From positions 254,472 to 318,471 of the forward strand of contig WBMV01007615.1 in NCBI GenBank assembly GCA_013396655.1: a stretch of 64,000 nt of DNA, given 5' to 3'. This DNA is from Campylorhamphus procurvoides. Lineage: Eukaryota > Chordata > Aves > Passeriformes > Dendrocolaptidae. This document shows, one piece after another, positions 12,131 through 34,700 of this stretch. Position 1 is the stretch's first letter. Each line of letters starts with the position of its first letter. A program made the position numbers and the translations under genes. The notes under the pieces are model-generated. The model was not told where the DNA came from, ran no database searches, and was given only the letters and a program-made list of their open reading frames with translations.

Positions 12131-13081
12131 GCATTTCCAGAAGAACACAGCAGAGAAATCAGTGTTCATACAGCACACACAAACCATCTTCCAACACACT
12201 GTTTTCCCAGAGCACAAGGGAAGGGTTTGGGGAGAGGCAGAAAAAACCTCTCAGCAGCAGAAGGGTTCGGCGACAAGCCCAGAGACCCCTTTCCCCACCT
12301 CCTTTCCTCCCTGGGGAGAGGCAGCCTTACAGAAGGAGTGGCTTGGGAATGTCCGTGGTGCGACCCCCATCCTGGGAACAAGCCCTGTGCCTGGTTTTTC
12401 CCAGGCACAGTCTGCACAGCGCTGGCTCACACAAGGGAAAGGGCTGTGATTGCTGTAAGGCTGTGGGAGAGAGGATGGTTCAAAAGCAAGGTGATGGAAT
12501 GGGAGGCATCAGCCCTCACCATGGTCGGCTGGTGCTGTGGGCTCTGGGACATGCTGACACAGTGATACACGTTTGGGAACTGCCAGTGCCTCCCCGGTGG
12601 AGAAACCCCTACCTTGTCAGCTCAAGGAGTGCTCCAGGGTTACCAGAGACGAGTCTGACGAGCATTAAACAGGAATCAGGATCCCAGGGTAGGAGTGGAG
12701 AGACAGGAACTTGGGTGCTGTACAGAAGCAGCGTATCCTCCCTGCACACCCTGCTGCAGGAGCTAGGGATGCTGCTGCCTGGAGCTGTGGCAAAATTGGC
12801 TGGTGGTTTCTAGTGTTGGAGTATAGAAGGAGAAGGCAGGAGGCACCTAAAAAGCTGGTACAGCAAAGAGTAGACATTCTGTCCTGTCACAGAGCCAAGA
12901 GTAATGTACTATAGTTCTTGGCCACACTGGCTGTGCATGGCAGGACACCCAGACACTGACATTAGGAGGACAGCAAGGAACCCATCACACTTATGGAAGA
13001 CACGTACCATCTCTGTGGGCACCCAGAGAGGTGGCTTGGCCCAGCTGGGCAGCACAGAGAGCAGCAACATCCATCTATAGC

Positions 13082-14960
13082 TCAGAGGGAGTCCGTTCGT
13101 TTACGGGCAAACACAGCCGACATAGTCTTGACAATGCCACGGATCCCTGTACCCTTTTTCAGTGCCAGTTTGGTGTCTGGGATGCGCTTGGCCAGTCCAT
13201 GGAAGACCATGAGAGCCCCATGATAAGCCTCAGCTGCAGAGACCTCATAGAAACCACAGTCTAAAGAGTGGGCGAGGAGCCGACCCTCCTCACTGGACAC
13301 CACTCGTTGGTGGTGCAGGTCCCGTTTGTTGCCCACAATGATGATGGGTACCTTCTCCTGGCTCTGCCCCTCCTTGGCTGCCTTGATGAACTGGATTTTG
13401 AGGGGCAGGATGTTGAAGCTGGCACGGTCACAGATACTGTAAACCAGGACAAAGCTGTCTGCCCACTGGATTCTCTTCTCCTCTGAGGAGCCATCCTCTG
13501 TCTGCTCCTGGGGAAAGAGTAAAGGAAAGGTTTTTTATCTAGCTCCCTCCCTCTACACCTGGCTGTTAGAAGAGGGTGCAGCAATCCTGAGCCTGTTGAA
13601 ACAGGGACAGCTAATGAGCAGCAAAAGGGAGGAGTACTGAGGAAAGCAAAGCAGCATGTAGCAGGCCTCACCAAGGGGGGACAATTCAGCCTTCAGCAAC
13701 ACTGTCCTCACCCAGCTGCTAAGCATTGCAGGCTGCAGGTGACAGCATGGGGACCTCAGAGCAGCAATTCCGTTTCTTTAGCACAGTCCTGTGCTCAGTA
13801 TGGGCTGGCAGTATTAATTCTTCAGCTCCTCAGCCACAGGACCATGCGCTTCAGTGACTACTGCTACTCTGACAGCAATGCTGCTGCCCCGTGCTCAGCA
13901 GGTGAGAAGGGCTTGGTCACCTCTGATGCGAGGGCTTTGCTTAGCTAGAGCTCACAGCCTCTGGTTTCCTGTAGCTAACTTTCAATAAAGGGGTTTTTTT
14001 TGTCCCTGGGGTGGAAATGGGTGACAGGAGTGGAGCCCTCTCACCTGGGAATTGGGGGCATCCCAGATGTGGAAAAGAAACTCTCGGCCATCCACAGTCA
14101 GGTTGTGGCTGTAGATGAATTCTGTCTCAAAAAAAAACAAAAACAAAAACAAATCATCTTCATCGTGTCACCAGCTGCCACCAGGACCTTTTGGACCCCA
14201 GAGAATCAGTCCCGGAGCAGAGATGAGAAACAGATGGGTCAGTGAATAAATACAACCACTGAGCCCTTGGGAGCAGCAGAAAGGCAGGCTGGGCAACAAG
14301 AAATCCTGTGGGCAGAAGCAGGGCTGCCTCCTGTCCCCAGTCCCGAACGGGAACCAGCCTAACTCTGGCCTGGCACTCACCCATGTCTCCGTACTCCCCG
14401 ATAAAGCGCCGGGTCAGGAAACGCACGGTCAGAGCTGCAGAGGGAAAGACAAGAATCACCAGAATAACCCTAAACCTGAAGGATTCTGCTTTGTAAACCC
14501 AGAGCAGAGTCAGGCACCTTCCCCTTGTAAACTCCCAACAGCAGGAACGACCTCTGTGTTTCCCCCAGCCACCGGCTGGTCTGCGAGTGGAGCAGCACAA
14601 CCCGGACCAAGAGCATCAGCAAACTGCAGCTCAGTGGAAAACACCTTCCCCCGTCCCTCGCCTGATGCCTGCAAGGTTGAGCTCACCTTCGCCACCTCAA
14701 AGGGGCTCAGCCCCATCTCTCCCCTTCGCTCCGCGGGCTGCTCCCTGCAGCTGGCGCTCCGACCGCCGCTGCAGCGTGCAGCCCGGGAGCCCCCTGCTCC
14801 CAGCCCGCCGTCAGTTCTCACCTGATTTCCCCACACTGTCCGCTCCCATGACGAGGACATTTGCTTCCACCTTCAGGGCAGTGGGGCCGGGCACCTCCAA
14901 GAGGGCAGGGTGGTCGGGGGTGAAGCTGGTGCTGCGGCGGAGCGGGAGCCGCAGCCCCAT
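13082..14960 (-). CDS. RERG/RERGL-like Ras-family small GTPase (likely pseudo-GTPase)
   Basis: Four minus-strand exons join in frame: 14822-14960, 14381-14434, 14045-14121 and 13082-13507, giving 231 residues. The Ras fold is clear. The P-loop is GADSVGKS (about residues 39-46) and is followed by ALTVRFLTRRFIGEY as in RERG/RERGL. Then come VLVYSICDRASFN, the G4 motif NKRD (about 150-153) and YEVSAAEAY in the G5 position. The C-terminus (KTMSAVFARKRTDSL) is basic and has no CAAX box, as in RERG/RERGL. Two switch elements look broken: no effector-loop Thr after the GEY segment, and DAPN in place of DxxG in G3, which also removes the catalytic Gln context. Together this suggests nucleotide binding without normal switching. 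The start ATG at 14960 gives a 30-residue N-terminal extension. The paralogue name is uncertain, so I give no symbol. Confidence 0.85.
14128..14153. repeat. A-rich (AAAAAC)n microsatellite at a splice acceptor
   Basis: The run AAAAAAAAAC AAAAAC AAAAAC lies directly upstream (on the minus strand) of the exon 14045-14121 acceptor. On that strand it forms the polypyrimidine tract as T-runs broken by G. Its length may affect splicing of the Ras-like gene. Confidence 0.75.
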
Positions 14961-15451
14961 CCCGGCCGTGCCAGCGGTGCGTGTACAACCCCTGTCCGCG
15001 CCGTCGACAGCCCACCGCTTCCCACGGCACCCGGGGGACTCGCCAGCACCACAGCCCTCCCCACAGCCGCAGGGGCGGTGCGGAGGGGACTGCAGGCAGC
15101 CGGATGAGAAACTTTGTCATCGCTCAGACTGTCCTGAACATGCGCCAGAGCCTGGAGCCGGCCCCGCCAGCCCCCAGCGCTGCAGGGCGCCGGGAAGCAC
15201 CGGCTGTGTGCGCCAGCTGCTCCCAAAACTGCACCCCCGGGGGTGCCCACGCGTGCTCCTCAACCACTCGTAGCCGCTTCTCCCTTCCCCGTGGTGGCCG
15301 TGGGAATGTCTGCGAGGAGGGTCTCACAAGTGCTGGGGTGTCTCGTCGGGGACTGAGCATCTCCTGAGAGATGGAGCCCCTTGTGAGAGACGGAGCATCT
15401 CACGGGGTGTGGAACACTGTGGAGCATCTCAGCACCGACGGAGCGATGCCN
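14961..15451. promoter_or_regulatory. GC-rich head-to-head interval between Ras-like gene and KIF7
   Basis: The 5' end of the Ras-like gene (minus) and the first visible KIF7 sequence (plus) face each other across a CpG-rich interval, which suggests a CpG-island and possibly bidirectional promoter. From about 15346 to 15450 the sequence turns into an imperfect repeat of GGAGCATCTC-type units and ends at a single N (15451), so its right edge may be misassembled. Confidence 0.45.
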
Positions 15452-26237
<10,786 letters not shown>

Positions 26238-26678
26238 ACACAGGTTTAACATCCACCTGGCACAGGGCAGAGAACAGTGGGTATTGCTGACGTGAGCTTC
26301 AGTGCCTTCCTGTCCCACAAGCCAGCCTGGCTCCAACCCTGTTACATTTCAGAGGCCTGAGGAAGAAAAGGTGAGACGTGTCATCATAAGGGACCATGTA
26401 AAGTATGGGAGCACCAGCCTACATTCCCCATGTTGCTGCTGGCCCAGACAGCACTGACAGGACACTGCCCCCTCAGCAACTTAAACACTGTGAAGGAGGA
26501 GACACCTTCTACCCTGGCCTCTAACACTAAAAACTTGTTTACAATTTGGAAACCTCTGCTGCAGGGCTTGCTTAGCCCTGGCAACCTTGGAGGGAGATGC
26601 TCTGCAGTCCTGCAGAATTTGTACATATTTTTTTTTGTAGCGACTTTGGGTTTTTTACATTTCTACTGTAACTTTTCT

Positions 26679-26684
26679 AATAAA
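26679..26684 (+). terminator. poly(A) signal of KIF7
   Basis: AATAAA about 440 bases after the KIF7 stop codon, preceded by a T-rich stretch. It defines the 3' UTR 26238 to about 26705. Confidence 0.75.
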
Positions 26685-26705
26685 GCAGAATGAGTTTTAT
26701 GAAGT

Positions 26706-28394
26706 AGTCACTTGTCAGAGGGTCCACTAGTTACTTACTGCAGGCACGCAGGAAAAGAGGTTTTTAAATCTCACTGCATGGGAAGTCTGCTGCTGTCACA
26801 GTGTTGCCTTAATGTTTAAATATCTGCTTCATTTAAATGCGCTCAGCTAGAGGTGGTAGGCTTCCTACCTTAAGTTGCCACAGAAAAAGCATCTCCAACC
26901 AGTAGCAGAATTGTCTGAAACTTCCAGGACAAAAGTAACTCTGGTTCTGTTTGTCTGTTGCAGCCTAAAAACTGCTTTAAGCAGTGTTTTCATATTCTTG
27001 AGAGAACTTCCAGTCTGGATGTAAGGGAGACCAAATACAATCCTGCAACTTAACACTGACAGCTCAGGAAGGGAGACATAAATTTAATTCTGGCAGAGCA
27101 AGAAATGAAAGCCCAGGTATTTGCTTTAAGAAGGGCAAGGGAGAAAAGGGCATCTCGGCCACCTGATCTCAAAAAGCAAGCCACTGCTTCAGCCTGAAAT
27201 CACGAGGCACACAGCTACCACAAGTGCCACTCAAGGAGTAACACGCCAACTAAAAAGCCAACATCTGATGTAGGAATCACCTGGTCTTCCTCCTTGTCTG
27301 CAGTGGTGTGGCAGTGGTGGGGGGGATAGTATTTAGAGCTCTGGATGTAGCTAAACTGCACAGGATTAAGTTCAGAGGTGTTATTTTCTGCTGTTGAAAA
27401 CAAAGATCTTTAGTAGGGAAAATAACAATCCATCCTACTTGGAAGCAAGTAGTAGATTTGGATCTCCATGCTTGTGTGTCAGTTCACGTCCTTGAAGCAG
27501 GTGCACCTCTCCCAGAAGCAAAATAATCATTAGTATGTACAAACTTCCTCCCCTCTTTGCAGAGGCAAACTGAGTTTTCCCACAATGCAGTGTTCCCAGG
27601 AAACAAGCTCCATTCAATCCCATTTAGCCCATTAAAGCCACCTAACAAACCTCTGTATTACCATGCCTGGTTCTAGGATGACCTCACATTACCTTCATAG
27701 CTCTCCAGTTCCTCTGTGTTCAGTAGACACAGTGGGGTGAATTCCCCAAAATCCTGCTGTGCACATGGCAGGGAAATGATCCTTGTAGGCCCCTTCCAAC
27801 TCAGAACATTATGTAATTCTGATTCTGTGAAAAAGTTCACATCAAAAAGATCACATGCCATTTTAGTCCCTTGTAGGCTACATCTCAGGCACTGAATCAC
27901 AGCTCTTGCTCTCTGCATGGGGTTAGAATGCAAATGTGTCACAGGCCACTAAGTCACCATTTAATCAGTGACTCAGCTGGGTAGTCTTAGAACTGTCATC
28001 TCCAGTTATTCCATCCAAGTTTTACCTCTCAAGGACATTTCCCCAGCTGGTCTTCTCTGGCTCTCTGCAAGTTTGCAGAAAAGGACAATGAAGTCACTCC
28101 ATCAGCACCTGCTTATCCAGCAGTGGCCAGCAGCAAATACACCAAACTATTCATCATCTATAAAGCTGTCCCCCTCTTCTCTACTCTTGGCACTCGAGTA
28201 ATTAATGGTCTTGTTATTTTCCTACTAACTGTGGCAAACTGAATGCACCGAAGGAGTATGAGGACAAAACACAGCATGAGCATGCAGATTGTTTTGTACC
28301 CATTCACTTCCAGCATATTCCTTCCTGCACCCCCCATCCCTCAGGCTAAAGACACATTTTTGGATTAAGGGACACAATGAAAGTTCACATCAGT
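26706..28394. other. spacer between convergent KIF7 and TICRR
   Basis: About 1.7 kb with no exon recognised on either strand. It contains a short CR1 tail (listed separately). The two genes point towards each other across it. Confidence 0.6.
27745..27830 (+). mobile_element. CR1 LINE 3' tail fragment
   Basis: The segment 'gcacatggcaggg..gatccttgtaggccccttccaactca' is followed by the octamer-like tail ATGTAATTCTGATTCTGTGA. It matches the CR1 3' end (…CCCTTCCAACTCA…ATTCTATGATTCTATGA) with a few substitutions. Confidence 0.85.
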
Positions 28395-28400
28395 TTATTT
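28395..28400 (-). terminator. poly(A) signal of TICRR
   Basis: TTTATT on the plus strand is AATAAA on the minus strand, about 325 bases beyond the TICRR stop codon at 28725-28727. Confidence 0.65.
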
Positions 28401-28724
28401 CATAAGGAAGCTGCAGAAAAGTGACAATTCTCCCTCTTGACCTGGGAGAACTGAACCTTCACTGCAGAGCTCACTGCAAGATACCACAAGAAGTGTCAGA
28501 AAGACTGAGCCAGGTTTTGAATGGATGGGGAGATGCTGCAAGTGATCTTTGAAAAAACCCACGAACTTTTACAGTGGTCCTTATTTCCACTGCCACGTGC
28601 TTGCATCCAGTCTCCTATCATTCCACGCAGCTCCAGTCCAGCACAAAATATAAAGTCCTTATTAAAAAGCCTGTTGTCCAGCTGGGATAATGCAAAGTTT
28701 TCCATGCTGTCCTGGCTCCAGACT

Positions 28725-31700
28725 TCAGCTGAGCAGCTTTTTCCGTGAGTAAGTCCTGCTAAGGCGATGCTTCCTGGAAACCATGGTGTGGAACGGAGAC
28801 AGCTCCTGGTTGGCAGCAATTTGGACGGCATCAGATTCCTCTTCTAAAAAAACAGAACAAATGAAAGGCACAATTTGCCAGAGTTCACTGGTGACTCCAA
28901 GAAGCCAAATAACAACTGGAGACAACTTGTTACCTTGGACACGCTTCCTCCAAGCTGGCGGTGGAGACAGCAATGGAGACTGGGTCAGGGTTAGAAGGCT
29001 GCTGGCCGAGAGCGTGCTCTTCAGGGGTGGAGTTGAGCCTGAAGAAACACAGAGAGAAGCTGCAGCAAAACCACTCACCAACTCAAGTGTTAAGTCTCAC
29101 ACACAGCCTTTATCTACTGCAAAACTGCCATCAGTATAAGGGGTACTTTGAGATTTTCTGAAACAAACCCCAGGCTGGCACAGTGGGCTTCTGGCATTCA
29201 AGGAAGGTAAGTGGCAGTCTGGAATTAGCACTTAGCATTGTTTCATTTCCTTAGGTGGTTTAGCAAAAAAGCACCTCACTCGAGTCAAACACCATTAATC
29301 CTTAGGTACATCATATGTCCTGGAAGAAAACAGTTACAACCAGGATGATCTGTAAGTACAAACACAAGGTCTGTAGGTACAGAAAGCCTCTTACAGGACC
29401 ATCTTAAGGTTAAACACTGTTATTATTTCCATGTCCTCAACATGGATTGATGTTACTTTAAAGTTTACCTGTTTTTCTCTGTGATATCTGGTGAATAAGT
29501 AAGACACTGCCTCTGTATACAAACGTTTCCTGAAGAAACAGACACTGAAGCTTAATGCAATGACTACACACCACCACCGGCCACAGTCCCCTGTAACATG
29601 TAATTTCTACAACAATACTGGGTTAAGTATTTGAAATTCACAAGGCCTTGTTTACAGGGCTAGGACAGCATATTTCACCAAGGTCAGTCATCTGTACCTA
29701 CAGCAAAATCAAACAGGAACCTTAAACTTATGGGCCTATTGATACATTATTGCTAGCAAGGGAATCATTTCTGATACCCACTTGCAACAGGCCAATAAAT
29801 ACGAACATCCACAGGACTAACCCTGTCAATGCTCCAGTCTACTCTGAAGCAGCCAAGCTTTGAGTTTAAGACAGTTGGCTTCAGAGGTGGATGTTGGGCA
29901 GGAACCTGCAGTGGCACCAACACAAACCCAAATAAATCATCAGCTGGATGCAAGTAGGATCTTCCCTCCCCAAGTTTTCCAACTTTCCTTTTAATTCCTC
30001 CTGCTCTTTCGTATTTCTCTGATATCTCTCCCATCATTAATATGCAATGGATGAATTCCTCATGTCCAGTCTGCCTCTCCACACAGATTTTCAAGCCACT
30101 CTCCCACTTCATTCTCCCTCAGATAATTACACAGAAAACAACTGTGTTCTTGTTTTTGTTTGATGCCCATTTTTAATGAAATCTGAATTTCACTGGAGTG
30201 TCTTTCATGCCACTTAATTACCTGACAAAAGGAAGACATCATCATCCCCTAGACAACTGTGCTGCTCAAGTGTTTTGAATGCACAGGGTCCTGGTTTCTC
30301 AGGAAATACAGAGTCTGTCCTTGATTTGCTCCTGTTTCCCTCATCTGTGGAAAAGCCAGTGAGATCCAAGCTGCACCTATCAGTGCACGATCTCTTGGCA
30401 TCATGAGTCTCCTCCTTTCCTGGTGACAGATGAGTAAAGACCCGCTTCCGAGATTTCAAGCCAAAAGTTCCCATGGCAGAGTCCTCATCAGCCCTGGGTT
30501 CAGAGTCACTAGGAGATGCCTGATCCTGGAGCCTGCAAATCCCTTCCAGTTCAAATTCCCCAAGAGTATTTGTTACTTTGCTGCTGCAGTGCTCTGAGAT
30601 CCTCATTGCTCTTTCTCTGCCTGTTGCCATCCATGTCCGCTCGTCAGCATTCCTCTCACTCTGACTGCAGCTTGTGCTGGCAGTGCTGCCTGCTGCTCTC
30701 TTTCTCCGAGGCCAGTCCTTGATGGCATCAGGGGTAGTCTTCCCCTTCTGCTTTGGAGAAGGTGTCTGGAGAACTCCTGCTTCCATGGGGAATGGGGAGG
30801 TGACATTAGAGGCACAGCTTGTTGGGGTGTATGACTGGCATATGTAGGTCTGTCCTACACCTTTCCCAGGTGTACTGTGGAAAGAACGACAGCAGGATGG
30901 TGAAACACAGGCAGCTGCTAGTTTTCCTGGGTGCTTGCTACACCAGGTCATAGCAAGATCACTAAAAGGGCTTTCTCCTCCCTTGGGTTTGCTGGCAGTT
31001 GTTTCAGGTTGAACTTCCAGCGATGAGCAAGAGCCAATTTTCTTAATGCGAAGTTTGGGCAGGCCTGAAGCTTGCATTTCAATTTCAACTTCGTAAGTTG
31101 GTGGGCTAGCAGAAGGCAGTTTGCTACGATTTTTAGGAGTAGAGAACTTGGCTACAAGTTGAGGATCTCCCATCCGTGCCGCAGCCTCCCGCTGCCTCCT
31201 GTCTGCAGTGCAGCGTAAGGAATAGGCAGTAGCAGACTTTGGCACAGGAGGTGATGTATTCAGGGCAAATCTGGAGCGTTTCTTAAGACCTGGATCCTTC
31301 AGCCCTATAGATTCTTCCCTCAGCAGAGTTCTTGGTTCCAAGTCATCACTAACTGTTTGCAGATCACTTAGGAAGGACTCACGGGTGTTTGCACTAGAGT
31401 TCCCCTCCTTAACCAATGGTTCACAGTCTATCTCTGCGTCCTTTTGCCCTCCAGCAAAAGGCTTTGGAGACAAATGCTTTTCCAAGTTTTCCAAGTCCTC
31501 TCTCAAAGGAGACTTTGGAGATACTATATCCATCTGTTTATTTTTCTGCAATACAAGGGTATTTTCAGTAACTTGGGACTGACAAAGCTGAAGGCTTTCT
31601 ACAGAACAGCTGCCACCACTGTCATGACTGTCCTGATTTTCAGAAGGTGCTGCACATGCAAATGTGAGGTTCTCCTCTCTAGAACCTGGTTCACATTTAC

Positions 31701-34700
31701 TATGCTTGGATGTGTGAAGCAGGGACCTCAGTGAAGTGCCAGTAACACCTGGAGACTTTTGAGATGGTTTAGATGCACCAAGTTCCCAGTCAGACTCCTC
31801 AGCCTGAGTGTAGGAAGGAGAGCAGATTGTCACAGTGTTCATGGAACTTCCACAGAGGGGAGAACTGCAGAGAGGCTCTGGCCTCACAGCAAGCTGAGGT
31901 ATTTCTGTACTCAGTGGGCTTGTACATGACTTTGAACCTGGATCTTCATGTTTCCTTGGAGTCCTTTTGGTTGCTCGAGATAACAGATCTGAGTGCACCT
32001 GAATTTCCTTTGTGAGGATTTGCCTCCGAGCACTAACTGGACATGCGGATTTTGAGAGGTATCTTGAGGAACGTCTTGGAGTTTGCAGTTCTGTAGAACA
32101 CCTTTCTTGGATGACAGAGGGGGAAGAAGTAGTTGGATTTGAATCTGTTGCAGGTAATAATGAGGTACTGAGTGTTGTGAACCCTTCATGTGCTGGTGTT
32201 TGTAAGCCAGACTCCTTGAAAGGAGAGGAAAACCTTTGTGCTGCAGAACATTCCTCAGAAGTTACTTGCAGTAAGTGAACCCTCTTCCTTTCAGTTAATG
32301 CAGATGGCGACTTAACCCTTTGTGCAGCAGGAGAAAAGTACTTTCCCAAACACTTAGCTACAGTCTGTTTAGCTCCTGGACTTTTGCCAGGAGTCTTCTC
32401 CAGCTTTTGTGGTGTCCTGTGGACAATGCGAGGCGATCTCCTTGGTGGCTTACTGACAGAATTCAGTGGCTTGCGGGCAAATTTATGAGGTGTTTTTCTA
32501 GGAGTCTGCAGGGGAAAAATAAATTAAAGAATCATGCTTGTTGTATTCCAGCAGTACATCTACCCATCTCCTTATTTATTTCCCAAAATTTAAAACACAA
32601 AACTCCATTTGATTAGACTTAACAAATACTAAATTTAAGATGCATAGGTCTGACTAAACATGAATAGAGAAAGGAGACAGGAAGAAAGAGAGAGAAGTAA
32701 TTGTTTCTACCTGACAGGAGGTTGGCTCCTCTAAGTGGAAGGAGTCTTTTCTCGTTCTCCTCCTTCCAGGTGAATGCTTCTCTGCAGGACTACACGTATC
32801 AGTGACTGCACCAAAGAAAAATCTCCTGGGAGTTTGGACAGGGGGAGTCTCTGAATTCTGCTTAAGGCCTATAAAATGGAACAGTACCATTCAACTAACA
32901 TCAAGTAACGTGCCACAATTGTCTGAATCATTTCAGATGTACAGAGAAGTAATGTAAAAAGCTCATACCCCTGACATGTTCTTTTCTAAATAAATGTTAA
33001 GCTTCACCAGAATTATTGTTATTTCCCAATATGAAGTTAATACCCATCTGTAAAAAGAGCACTTCAATGGCAAAAAAAAGTACAAAATAGCTCAGCCTCT
33101 TATTCTATTTTTAGCTTGTAGCTTTAGATAGTTCTGGTTCATGACTAAGGATTCTAATAAGTACAATATAAAGAACTAAGTATCACCATTTTTAGCTGAT
33201 AATCCTTCAGAGAAAGCCAGCAAAGAAGATCCCATCAGTCACTGCTTTATGCTGCCACAGAGTAGACTGAAAGTAAGCTTTAGGATTTCTGTCCCATCTT
33301 TTACAAGGATTTCACTGCATTTAAGGAATACAGACTGACAATCAGTGGTATTCTGTTAGATGGGCCTGACTGGTTTCTTAAGTTGGCAGTGAATTCGTCA
33401 TGGAAATAGCTGCCTTACCACCCTCCAAATTCAGATTACCAATTAAAAATAATTACTGGGGATGAATTTCTGTCTACAGAAGATATTTCATGACAGCTCT
33501 TAGCTTCTTACAGTCTCTTGTAGAGCCAAATCAAATCAAACCCAGAGCTATCCATGCCAGCTTTTCAGATCAGCATTATCAGTCTGCTCAAATCCCACTC
33601 AGTACCTTCTACATCCTGCAGTGCACAGTTCTTCTCTTCTTGTCCCTGGTGGACACGCTGTGAATTCTTTGAGCTCGGCTGTGTAGTGGAATAGAAACCA
33701 CTGGAGCAGGTTCTATTCAAAGACAGCTGCTTGATGCGTGGGCTTCTTCTCAGACCTGCTTCTGAAAACATAAGGACATTGGAGATTGAGCCTTCCTTCT
33801 CCATCAGCAATGGGCACATCATCAGGAACAGTTCATAACTGAAAGGAACACACTCTAACAGAAGAATTCCCTACAACAAACTGTCCCACACAGGGAAGCA
33901 AGTGTGTGAAGAAGAAAGCTTCAGCTTTCTTGAGGATTTGGAATATTTATGCATACAAATCTTTTAAACTATGATGACCCCTTCTCTAAGTCATGATTAC
34001 TCTCATTGCTCTCAAGCAATTATATGGAAAGGAATGCTAGAAAAGCCATGTTCAATGTAAGTCACACCCAGGCTAAAAGATTGGTTAATTCTCTTGTCTC
34101 TTTTTGCTGATGATTTAATCTTCCTGCTTGCCCAGCCATGCTGTTTTCTTCTTCCTTCCTGGGGTAAGGAACAGCAGTAGCCAAAACAACAAACATTCCA
34201 CAGAGCCAGGTGGCTGGCTGTTACAGCAGGAGTCAGAGCAATATTAAGGTCACAGCACAACATGGTGAAGTTACATTAAAATAAAACCAAGCAAACGTGC
34301 TGATTTGACAGTAAATTACAGCAGCTCAGAATCTTGTTCACCCTCGAAGTCCTTCATGCATTTTCATTTAAAAGAGTTACTATATACCTCTCTTTCTTAA
34401 CTTCTACTATATAGGGTTGTTAGAGCAGCAAGTGGTTCTATCAGAGGAGCTGTGCTCCACCTTCAGAATAATACAATATTTTTGTACTGACTACTCATGA
34501 ATTACATAAATTGAAACATGCTCATCTTACAAGCTACAACACAGCCAAACCAACTTTAAGAAAAAATCAGTGCTTACCATATATGGCCTTCTCTGGAGAT
34601 TCTTCTACAACACCAATGTCACAACCGGGATCAGAAGACCTTGAGAAACAACAGACATTTTGGACTTAGCATACTGAGCACATTTAGATGAACAGAACTT

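Noticed and set aside
11812..12813. 333-codon plus-strand open frame with two overlapping long frames.
   Set aside because: It overlaps the PLIN1-Ras-like spacer and the antisense of the Ras-like 3' UTR, with no domain similarity; an effect of GC-rich, stop-poor sequence.
14101..14160. CTGTCTCAAAAAAAAACAAAAAC looks like the tail of a primate Alu.
   Set aside because: The CTGTCTC part is the splice acceptor and edge of a Ras-like exon, no Alu body precedes it, and the rest of the window is avian. It is a chance resemblance.
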